Assembly: GCF_037325665.1 (NCBI RefSeq)
Contig: NC_090259.1
Coordinates: forward strand, 39,545,697 to 39,609,696
Length of the DNA stretch: 64,000 nucleotides
DNA from: Littorina saxatilis
Lineage: Eukaryota > Mollusca > Gastropoda > Littorinimorpha > Littorinidae
Direction of reading: 5' to 3'
The translations under genes were made by a program, and so were the position numbers. The notes under the pieces are model-generated. The model did no database searches. It was not told the DNA's origin and saw only the letters and a list, made by a program, of their open reading frames with translations. This document shows positions 26,801 through 38,800 of the stretch, piece by piece. Numbering within the stretch: the stretch's first letter is position 1; each line of letters begins with the position of its first letter.

Positions 26801-29800
26801 TCCCTGACACGTGGTAACTGATACGACTTTTTCAGCTCAGAGGAGGAGGTCATGATATTTTTCGCTCTCGTGGCCGGTTTGCCTTGCTCTTTGCTCGGTT
26901 CCCTCCGGCTACTACCCGTCTTATTCACCTTCTGCTTCATTAGTTGGTGAGCTCTTTCCATTTTGTCATGTTTTTGACAGGAATTTTGTCTTAGCTACTG
27001 AGTCTTTGTTCGTTCTTTGGACTTGACTTTTCAGTAGCATTTTTCGTTTGGCCGCCATTTTGGTTTCAGCTTGACTGACAACTTTTTGGTGCGCGGCTCT
27101 TAAGGGGATGTCAAGGGTAAAGGCTTTTCTAAGCCTATATCTTTGGTGTTTCTTCTTTACCACCTGTTCGCGTTGTCTTTCTGACGACGCTTACTTTATT
27201 GTAATTTCTGTGCCTTTTTCTGCCCTGGATGAACTTATAGTTTTTGGGGCAGTCAAGCATTTTGCATAGCTTATTTTGCTGTAGCATTGTTTTGCCGCCA
27301 TCTTTGATGTGTCAGTCTGGCTGACAGTGTCAAAGCTAGCGTGGTGCATTCACAGAGGCTAGGGTAAGGGTTTTTCCTAGCCCTAGTTTTTTCAGAAGTT
27401 ACCGAATTTGTTTGGGGTTTCAGACGCGGTTGTTTACCATGTCTCTTTTTTCCTCAGTGGTTGGCAAATGAACTTAGCGCCCATTTGGGACTTTGTTCGT
27501 TTGTCCTCTATGTCACCACCCGAGTCCTGTGCTCTGGTGGCGTATTTTTTGGTTCTCTCATTCCAGATACCCGGCCGTGGGGGACGCTCGCTCTTTGGCG
27601 TCGCTGTGGTTGCCGTTGGCTATGTTTTCCAGGGAGGATCTCCTGGTTTCTTCGCCTTCTGCCTCCGTGGCTGGCACGGCAGGTAAGTCGAACTGGTCCA
27701 CCAGCTCTCGTGAAGCTACCAGACACTCCCTTCTGGGAAGCAGTTCCTTGGCGCAGGATCACAACCGGCTAACTTCTGTTCTGACTCCCCCAATTCACAT
27801 TGCCTGCACGGGCATTTCAGAGCAAAGGCGGCATCCGTTTTTCGGCAGCTGCGCTTCCGGTTTTTACCGGAAGCATAGGTCCTCCCGCGCAAGTACACGT
27901 AGAGGTCTTGGCTGGAGTTGACCGAGGACTGGCCTACGGGCGTTCGGGCTTCCGGACCCAGTCCACGCAACCTTCGCTTCCGCATTGTGCGGCTTCGTCC
28001 GTTGCTTTTCCGGCTCTGTCCGGATACACTGTTCCTCTTCCTGACGCTTCCTCTCGGATGGCGGTGAGTGAGGAATAGCGGCCGGCCTACGGGCATTCAG
28101 GCTTTCAGCCTCGGCCGGGGCAGTCGTCACTCCACCCGTCGGGTGTTGCGGCTACTGCCTATTCAGTTCCGGTGACTCCGGATGTTCCCTCTTACTCTTA
28201 CCCTCCTGCCAGTCAGGGGATGAGTCAGGACGGTTTCTGGTTGGACAGGTTTCCGGTCATCCAGTTCATCAGTCTACCACCAGCAACTGTGACTTCGGTC
28301 CGTGTCCGTTGCTTGGCTATTCTGATGCACAGTCTGTAGCCAGCGAGCAGACACGTTCTGGATTTCCGTCGAGGCTCAGGGTTGCCCTTGAAGCTGCGGC
28401 GGAGGTTACTTCCAGATATTTCCCGTAGGGGGCATCGGCTTCGGCGGCTTCCGCTTTGGTCGCTCCGTCGGCGATGTCAGACTTACGTTCCGCGAAGGAG
28501 GAGGATTCCTACTTCCGGTTCGAGGAGTCACCTTCGGTGGCGTACCACCTTTTGCAGGTTTTGGCTAGACCATCTCCTGCCGGAAGTGGTATCCCCAGTG
28601 TTCCTGTTTCGCTACTCGTTCCTCACGGTTCAGTTCCGGAACAGGCTCAGCCTTGGCTGGCTTCGGCTCCACAGGCTTCGACTTTTGTTCTTTCTTGTGA
28701 CAAGAAGTTCACCTTGCCGAAGCCTGGTCGGAACTTGTTGGCGTCCTTTGCTTTTCCGCGTACACCGTTACCGGTGACACAGGAACTGCTTCCCCTGCTT
28801 GCTAAGCAGTTTAAGAAGGACTCGGGTGTTGTGTTTCCAGACCACGACCTCGTCACTTCAGAGGAAATTGGACGTCAGCTTTTGGAACTTGCTTCTATCT
28901 CGGAGTCGATCATCAGAGCGCTCTCTCGTTCTCTCACTGAGTCATTGGATCCTTTCACACTTTGTGCAAATCAGGACGCTGATGACATTTCTACTCTTTT
29001 GTCAGCCCTTGCCAGGGTGTACGAAGAGCAGATGAGACTCCTCCCTTCACTACGCTCACGCAATGATGTGTCGGAGGGACTTGTTTCTCTCTCATTCTCA
29101 GTTTTCTGAGGAAGTTACGAGAAACACGCTGAGATCTTCGCCTGTGGTAGAGGGATCTCTTTTTGGTCAACTGGTGTTTGATGCCAGGAGAAAGGAGATC
29201 CAGTCGAATAGAGATCAGCAGTTATCTGACTTCTCTCTACATGGTTTGAAGGCTTCTGAGACTCAAGCGGTGACTTTCGTTCTCGCTGGTCATAAGAAGT
29301 TTATTGTGCCATAGCAGAGTAGGAGGATCTTGTTGGCTTCCTTTGTGCTCCTGCTCTCACCTTTACTGGTGCTGCAGGAACTACACCCTCCTTTGGCAGG
29401 CAGCCTAAGAAGGATTCGGGTGTTCTGTTCCTAGATCATACCCTTGTCGCTTCGGAGGACATCGGACGTCAACTTCTGGAGTTGTCTTCGATTTCGGAGG
29501 TCTCCACAGCGCGTTCTCGCGCTTTTAGTAATAGGTCCGCCGGAGCGAGCACCCGCCGCGGTCTCTTCTGGTTCGAACCTAGGACGGGTGTTCGGGCTTC
29601 CTCCCTCAGGCAGTGCAACATTTGCTACCACTCTGTGTGGTTTGTCTGTCGCACTTCTGGCTCTGACCGAAAGGATGTTCCTCTCACTGACGGTTACGTA
29701 GGTATGTCTGGGTTTTTGGAATCACGGTTCAGCCTTAGCCTGTGCAATAGTCGTCCTGCCTTCAGCTGTGTCGACTATTGCACTCTCGGTCCCTGTGACT

Positions 29801-32800
29801 CCGGATTTCGACTCTTCCTCTCTTCACCCTCATCCTGGGCATGAGGTGAGTCAGGACGACTTTCGTTCGATCGGGTTTCAGTCTTCCGGTCACCCTTCGG
29901 CCACAGGCAACTATGACTAGGGCTTTGCCTGTCGGTCTCCGCGTTTGACCTTCAGTCTTTCAAAGATAGACAGACGCATTCTGGTTTTCGGCCAAACTCA
30001 GGAAGGCACTGATTTGGCGGCGGAAGTAACTTCCAGTTTTTTTCCTGAGAACACTCTTCTTGGGACTGGGAAGCTTATGACAGGTTGACTTTCCGGTTTC
30101 CGGTTATGCCCACCAGCCGTTTTTGTTTCTGTTTTGGTTTTTGATACTCATTCAATTACCTACAAGCAGACTGACCTGTGGGCACTTTGGCTTTCAGCCA
30201 TTTTGTTCATGGTCACCAGTCTCACAAGGCTTTGGCCACCGTGATTTCCTCACTTCCGGTTGCCTATGCACAACCGGAAGTCGCTGCTTCCTCGTACTAT
30301 TTCCCTCAGCTTTCGCATGGACTGGTAGAGGATAACGGGCGGTCAGTTGGGTTTTTGGAGGGTCCTGCTGTCGGGTGGTTCTGGTTTCCAGTTCCTCCGA
30401 CCATCCCTTTTAAGGGCAGCAAGACTGCTGGTTACGGCACCCTTCTCAAGCACACTCGATGGGTAACGACGTTGAAGATTACAGCCATTTCTTTGGCGTT
30501 TTCTGTCACAACCCAGGAGTTCAATGATTCTTTGTCCTGGTTAGACAAGGAATCTTACGCAACTCTCGCTCTTTGTGAGGAGATCGGTCACGCTTCTCTG
30601 GAGCTGACTTCTATCTCCCAGGCCCTTTCGGGCACCACTTCATCCCAAGGTGTCGCATACTTTGGCATGATTTTCTTACGGTCACCTGGAGAGGTTGTCC
30701 TACTCAGCTCTGAGTGGACAACCTTAAGCACTGATCGTTCCAGGGCATTGGCATTTCCTTTCCAATAGAAAGGGGGGGGGGGGGGGCGCAGCCTGTTTTT
30801 TCCTTGGCCGTTTTACGGTTTAGGAGATTGGACGAAGGGCTGGGCACAGCTTACTGGCGCTCTGACGATGTCTTTATCAACTTTTTCCTGGTAGTCATCG
30901 CGGCTGTCTGGCAGGGTGGTTCTCGGTCCCTTCCTGCCCTGGTGGCAGCGGGCCAGTTCCTGTCTAAGACTTTAGAGTGAGTTAGATTTTTCTTTCTCAC
31001 CGCCTTGTTGAAGCTATCTGCTAGTATATAATGTGATTCGGATAAAGAATATGTAATTTAATCGAAAATTTTTAAAGTAAATTTTCATTTGATTAATATA
31101 CTTACCCGAATCACATGTCAGGGAGCGATAGTGACGTAGTACACACCAAGGGGAGGTAACTCCCGTGGCCTGGCGTCCGTACCTACGCACCCGTTTACAC
31201 TTTTTGTGGTGGGGTTGCTTCCCTTTTTAGTTTTAAAGTTTTTAGACGGGTAGCGATTTTCAGACCTTAGCATCTCAGACTGCGTCAATGCTATATGTGA
31301 TTCGAGTAAGTATATTAATCAAATGAAAATTTACTTTAAAAATTTTCGAATCTTATGGTTTAACTTTGGAAGCGATCTGGGGGTCTTTTTTTCTAAGGTA
31401 TTATTCCTTTAAAAGAGACATGCATAGATGGGATAAATGCATTTCTCTATCCACTTATTTATCCTTTGCAGATGAACATCCTGACGTGGGACGCCCAGCA
31501 TCGAACCAACGTTGAACAGAGCTACTGCTACTGTGGGGGGCCTGGAGAGTATGTAGTGTATTCTGTCGCAAAGTTTGCATGTCAAACCATTGTGTGCTGT
31601 TGTTTTGCCCTGTATTCTGTTGATATTACTCTTCTTCGTTCGTGGGCTGAAACTCCCACAGCTTTTACGTGTATGACCGCAACACGGTGGCCTAGTGGTA
31701 AGGCGTCCGCCCAGTGAGCGGGAGGTCGTGGGTTCGAACCCCGGCCGGGTCATACCTAAGACTTTAAAATTGGCAATCTAGTGGCTGCTCCACCTGGCGT
31801 CTGGCATTATAGGGTTAGTGCTAGGACTGGTTGGTCCGGTGTCAGAATAATGTGACTGGGTGAGACATGAAGCCTGTGCTGCGACTTCTCTCTTGTGTGT
31901 GGCGCACGTTAAATGTCAAAGCAGCACCGCCCTGATATCACCCTTCATGGTGGACTGGGCGTTAAGCAAACAAACAAACGAAAATTTTACGTGTATGACT
32001 GTTCTTACCCCGCCATTAAGGCAGCCATAGGCCTCTTTGGGGAATGCATGCTTGGTATTTTGGTGTTTCTATAACCCGCCGAACTGTGGCATAGATTACA
32101 GGATCTTTAGCGTGCGCACCTGGCCTTGTGCTTGCGTGGACACATGAAGCATAGCGGCCGAGATTCGAACCCACGACCTTCCGCTTGGGAGGCTTGCATC
32201 TTATCAACTAGGCCATCAAGTCTGTCGATATTGCTTGATCAACAACAAAGTTTGCAATCTAGATTGAAGATGGACGTCTCCTTTGTGGCATTTTGTGTCT
32301 GTGTGGGCAACAGCAGAAGTTCTGTTAGATATTGTAGTTGTGCATGCTGTGTTGTAAGGATGTTAGAAAGTAAAAACTGTGCATTTTGTTTTTGAAATCA
32401 AAAATGTGTTAGGCCAAAAAAAAAATAGGTCTGTTTGCGGTAACATTGGCCAAAAAAATAGGGTCGGTAGGTCGGGATTTTTTTTTTATTTTTTTACGCT
32501 ATTTTGCAAAAAAAACGAAAGATTTTTTTTTTTCCCAAATGCCAAAAAAAAGTCTAGGCTCACGCGAAAAAAAATAGGGTCGGTCGGGTTACCGTAAACA
32601 GACTATTTTTTTTTTGGCCTTATAAGTCATATGGGTAGAGTGCTCGTACGGAAAGGTAAAGATTGCCTGTAACTGTGGTCTTGTGGTTCATCAATTGAAT
32701 TTTTTTTTTTGTGCATGCTATTTTGTTTGATAAAGCATTGGATTTTCACCTACCCCTTTCTGTACAAGTCGTTACCTCCCCTTGTTTTTCTCTTCTCTGA

Positions 32801-35800
32801 TCAGTGTGTTGTTTTGCTGCTGTGGTGTGTTGAATGTTTGCTTGAGTGTTGCTCTGATCTGCGTTGCAGCTGGTATAGCAAAATGCTTCAGTGCTGTCGA
32901 TGCCGCCAGTGGTTCCATGAAGGTAACCTTATTTTTGTCAAACCCATGTTACATTTTGATTTCATAAGTTGATAGAGTGACAGGGCTAACACCTTTCCGA
33001 TTCTCGCCGGAAATCCGGTTTTTGAAAACCTGAAAATCCGGTTTCTTAAAGTACAACTTAAAAATAAAAATAAATTGTTTAGTGTGGATGGTTAATCACT
33101 TAATGGAGGCAAAATGTGTATTATTTTATAATGTAATTAACTTACATGTTGGTACCAAGAGAGACTTTACCCCTGCCGCCAAGGAACCTGGCCTTTCAGG
33201 TTTTTCACTCTTTTTTGGGGGGTGTTGGCCCTGGAGTGTTTAATGTGCAGTCAAACCTTAAGTGAATTATAAAGAACAAGAGGCGAAGCCATCAAGGCTC
33301 ACGTAAGAAATCGACAAACAGTAACACAAACTCAATCACTCCGTCACACACACACACACACACACAGAGAAAGAGAATAGGTGAAACTGTGCAAGAAAGC
33401 GAGACACTAGATCTAGATCTGTCTGTCTGCATGTACACTAGTCTCGGCCCGCTCAAAATAATAATGACCGAGACTTTCAGTACTTCCTTCGCGTGACGTC
33501 TAACCCTCTTACGTCATAATGTGACGTCAATGTAATGTGACGTCTTCAAATGTTAGAGTTTCTACCACAGACATACACACGCACGCACGCACATACGCAC
33601 GCACGCACAGACAGACAAAGTTACGATCGCATAGGCTACACTTACGTGAGCCAAAAACCCTTTTCATGGGCCCTTTTGGGAGGTTGCAATAGGCATGTGG
33701 TTGCCAGGGCTGGCTGTACTGTATCGGTTTTTTGTTTTTGTTTTTGTTTTTGTTTTTGTGTGCATTCGTGGCCTTCAACGCCTACATTCAGTCGTCCGTA
33801 TATTTGTGTGTGTGTATTTTGTTTTTGATTGTGTCAGTTTTAATTTCTTTTCCTGCCATTTGAGGCGGAAAAAAGTATTCCATTTACTTTTTCATAACTT
33901 CAACCCAATTGCCTGCTTTGACCTCTAACATGGTTAGGCCAAAAAAAAAAATAGGTCTGTTTACGGTAACATAGGCCAAAAAAATAGGGTCGGTAGGTCG
34001 GGATTTTTTTTGTTTTTTTTTTTTTTTTCCCCCAAAAAACCCATATTTTTACGTTATTTTGCAAAAAAAACCAAAAGATTCTTTTTTTTTCCCCAAATGC
34101 CAAAAAAAAGTCTAGCGTTGCGCGAAAAAAATAGGGTCGGTCGGGTTACCGTAAACAGACCTCTTTTTTTTTTTGGCCTTAGCACCTGTTGTATTCATCA
34201 TCGCATAGCAACCAAATGACATGTATTGGATACTGGTAATGGGCGGTTCTGGTGAGGTTATGCCCCCTCTTTCTTTCGCCTGGTAACTGGCACCACCTCG
34301 CGGCAAGATCACACGAGAAAGGATAAAAACTTGCATTGGTCCCAAATAGCATATCGATTTGGTAAAGTTGTGCATTTTATACGGTAAACAGACAATGGTC
34401 GGTTCTGGTGAGGTTATGCCTCTTCTTTCTTTCGGCTGGTAACTGGCGCCACCTCCATGGCAAGATCACAGGAGTTGTCTCGTGTTATCACCCCAGAAGC
34501 GCTCATTGATAGATCCTGCTACTTCAGTACGTGTGTGCTTAAGTATCTACTTTTAAAAATTTATTTTGTATTTGTGTGTGTGTGTGTGTGTGGTTACAAT
34601 CAAAACTCGGGTTTACAGTGAAGTTCATTTCTGGGAAGTCCTCTCAATTACAAGACTTTCATGTGACTCTTGTGGTAGACATCTTTGACTCAAATCTTTG
34701 TAAAAAAAAAAGTTAAAAAAAGTCTCAATTCAGTGTCTGATTTTCAGCGTGTGTGCTGTGCTTGCAGTACCCGTTACTGTACGGCGATCGTTTCTTCATG
34801 TTTGTTTGCTCACACTGCAACCAGGGACAGGAATACATCAAGCGTCTGCCCTTCAAATGGTAAGATTACAATGCTGTGTTTATAGATGCTGTTCTCAACT
34901 TACTGTTTGGGGGGGGGGGGGGGGGGGGGGGAGCAAGATTGGTCCAGAATCTCCTTACAAAAATAATGGTATGCCGTTTTTAAAAACGGTTCCTTGGGCT
35001 TATTTTTGTTTGTGTTTGTCTTTCTCCAGGGTGGATGTGGCTCATCTAGCTCTATTCAACATGACGCTCTGCAACACTCTAAAGTATTACGATCTCGATG
35101 AAGTCCTCATGCCCTGGATAGCGCAGCATGCTGACAACATGAGCATCGACAACCTGTTGGATGTAAGTGACGTTTATAGTATCGTATCGTCCCGTGAGGT
35201 TACCCTCATGGATATTCAAACGGCTTTCTCGCTGGGTAAAGCGAGCTGCCATACAGTACGACGCAACCCGTTTTATTTCTTTTTCCTGCATACGTGTATT
35301 CATGTTTCCAATCCCTGAGACTTTGGCTGTGAACTTTGAATCTTTATCCTGCGCATGCTTGTACACTGGGGTGTTCGAATACCAAGCACAAAGTTGACTG
35401 GTAGATAAATCCTGGTTGAATGAGGCGATCAAACCCATGCCGATTTTATTTAATTCTCCCTCCGTTTTAACTTTAAGACTTGATTTTCTCAGATTTTATT
35501 TAGGTCTTATGTTGCATGATGAGGTACAGACAGTGGCCATTAAACTGATTGAACAAATTTCACAGTTTGGAACAATTCAGTGTTGCAATTGCAGGCAACA
35601 CTCTGTCTCTTGCACAATGAAAAATCATCCCAGATGACAATTTGTTGGTTCTCTTTTGGGTTATGGAAACACGAAAGTGCCCAGCATGCCTACTCAACAA
35701 AAGTGGAGTGAGCTGACTATGCTCTCAGAGCATAGTGTGGGGAACCCAAATGGGCAAACGAGCTCACACGTAACCAGAAAAATTCTGGAGCGCTCAAGAA

Positions 35801-38800
35801 GAAGAAGAGACTTGAATATTTCCTAGTTGTGTTAGTTCTGTCAGTACTCTCCCATCATTTCCTTATTTACAAAAACTTTCCTGAGAGTGATTCGGGAATC
35901 AGAGAAAAAAAAACAACATTATGTCCTGTCCTCTCTACCCCTCACTTTTTTTTCTTTTCTCCTCTTTTCTGGTATTCATTTCCTGTCATGCCTGAGCAAG
36001 AGAGACAGAGGTAAAGCTTATTCACTATCGTATATTATTGCAGGGAAAGTCTGTGAGGTCGGCAGAAGTACGCGACAGGGTTGAAGCAGCCTTGGCAGGC
36101 CACAAGTCAAAGTAAGTACCATCGTTTTGGGGCCACAGGGGGTTGCTCTCTAAGGGTAGTAGGTAGGTATTTGAGTCACTTGAGAAAAAGTGACTCTATG
36201 TAATCGGTCAGTGTTAGTCTGTCCGGCCGGCCGTCCGTAGACACCACCTTAACGTTGGACTTTTCTCGGAAACTATCAAAGCGATCGGGCTCATATTTTG
36301 TTTAGTTGTGACCTCCAATGACCTCTACACTTTAACGATGGTTTCGTTGACCTTTGACCTTTTTCAAGGTCACAGGTCAGCGTCAAAGGAAAAATTAGAC
36401 ATTTTATATCTTTGACAAAGTTCATCGGATGTGATTGAAACTTTGTAGGATTATTCTTTACATCAAAGTATTTACATCTGTAGCCTTTTACGAACGTTAT
36501 CAGAAAAACAAGGGAGATAACTAGCCTTTTCTGTTCGGCAACACACAACTTAACGTTGGGCTTTTCTCGGAAACTATAAAAGTGACCGGGCTCAAATTTT
36601 ATGTGAACGTGACTCATTGTGTTGTGAATAGCAATTTCTTCCTGTCCATCTGATGCCTCATATAATATTCAGAACTGCGAAAGTGACTCGATCGAGCGTT
36701 TGCTCTTCTTGTTTCATTTTACAAAGACTAAGCCTACACATCATGCAGGTAACGAGTCGAAGCAAGTATTGTTTTGGCGCTACAGGGGGTTCTCTTAAAA
36801 GGTTAGGTAGGTATTTTCATTGTACAAAGACTACGCCTACATATCAGGTAACGTCCCTCATAAAATGTTCTCTGGACGCAAATGCTTTGATTGTAGTTTT
36901 TGATTGACAGTTGCGGGTAAATGACATGGTTGGCAGAATAAAAAGGAGGGTTGATCAGGTTACGGTACCTCAGATTTTTTTTATTGTTTTATGTTTATGG
37001 AGAAAAGTTACCACAAAAAATCAGGAATTTCTAAAAGTAGAAAGCATTTTCTAATAGCATTTCTGATTTTGACACTAAACAGGATGTGAAAATCATACAA
37101 AACACTACTTTTTTTTTCAACGCAGGACAACTCAGTGTCTATGTACCTGATTTTGAACATTCTCAGACTTCACCCTTGGCCCTTAATTTTATGAGGGAGT
37201 AATTAACTCTTATTACTTTGAATATCTTTGATAGTCATTCCCACAAAATGGAAGACAGTCTTATTCTTTTTTCGTAGCGTTTGCATTTGTCCTGCGGTCA
37301 GACAATTTGTTTTGGGAAAATATCAATCGGTCTTCTCCCAGTCCGATCAGTTGCCGTGGAGTTTGTATTGAATTTGAAGTATGAAATGTATGACGGTCAT
37401 TCCCAGGTTCACCTCAGGGCGTGAAGTGAAGAAGAAGTACTCTCTGTGGGCGCTGATTCTTGTATTGAATTTGAAGTATGAAATGTATGACGGTCATTCC
37501 CAGGTTCACCTCAGGGCGTGAAGTGAAGAAGAAGTACTCTCTGTGGGCGCTGATTCTTGTATTGAATTTGAAGTATGAAATGTATGACGGTCATTCCCAG
37601 GTTCACCTCAGGGCGTGAAGTGAAGAAGAAGTACTCTCTGTGGGCGCTGATTCTTGTATTGAATTTGAAGTATGAAATGTATGACGGTCATTCCCAGGTT
37701 CACCTCAGGGCGTGAAGTGAAGAAGAAGTACTCTCTGTGGGCGCTGATTCTTGTATTGAATTTGAAGTATGAAATGTATGACGGTCATTCCCAGGTTCAC
37801 CTCAGGGCGTGAAGTGAAGAAGAAGTACTCTCTGTGGGCGCTGATTCTTGTATTGAATTTGAAGTATGAAATGTATGACGGTCATTCCCAGGTTCACCTC
37901 AGGGCGTGAAGTGAAGAAGAAGTACTCTCTGTGGGCGCTGATTCTTGTATTGAATTTGAAGTATGAAATGTATGACGGTCATTCCCAGGTTCACCTCAGG
38001 GCGTGAAGTGAAGAAGAAGTACTCTCTGTGGGCGCTGATTCTTGTATTGAATTTGAAGTATGAAATGTATGACGGTCATTCCCAGGTTCACCTCAGGGCG
38101 TGAAGTGAAGAAGAAGTACTCTCTGTGGGCGCTGATTCTTGTATTGAATTTGAAGTATGAAATGTATGACGGTCATTCCCAGGTTCACCTCAGGGCGTGA
38201 AGTGAAGAAGAAGTACTCTCTGTGGGCGCTGATTCTTGTATTGAATTTGAAGTATGAAATGTATGACGGTCATTCCCAGGTTCACCTCAGGGCGTGAAGT
38301 GAAGAAGAAGTACTCTCTGTGGGCGCTGATTCTTGTATTGAATTTGAAGTATGAAATGTATGACGGTCATTCCCAGGTTCACCTCAGGGCGTGAAGTGAA
38401 GAAGAAGTACTCTCTGTGGGCGCTGATTCTTCGCATCCCTCCCAACGCTCCGTCCGTAGTGGTGCCGCTGTCGGGTCCCATCAATGCCGACGTTCTCAGC
38501 AATCCTAACATCAAGGGCCGCAAGACCAAGCAGGTGTTCCCAGCCCAGTGGTAAGTGCTCTAAAGCGGCAGATAAATCAGTTTGTGCAGTATAGCGAAAC
38601 CCTCTTTTAAGACGACCCAAAAACTGGATTGAAGATATCAAATAACCAAAGGGAAGTAATCACTCTTTATGCATACGACATGTGTAATAGAGTAAGCGAG
38701 AGTTGTACGGAACCTTTTCTCCTGGCACCTGAGAGAAGAACAAGCATTGAAATGAACAAGCAACTTTCATCCTCAAAATTGAATATAAATTTTGAATTGA

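Noticed and set aside
28456-29109. 217-codon + frame as a host gene
   Set aside because: It lies inside an inverted-repeat element, its modules are repeated nearby, and its composition differs from PCL exons; treated as part of a fossil.
37363-38431. CRISPR-like array
   Set aside because: No spacers: units are identical head-to-tail copies of intron plus exon sequence in an animal gene.
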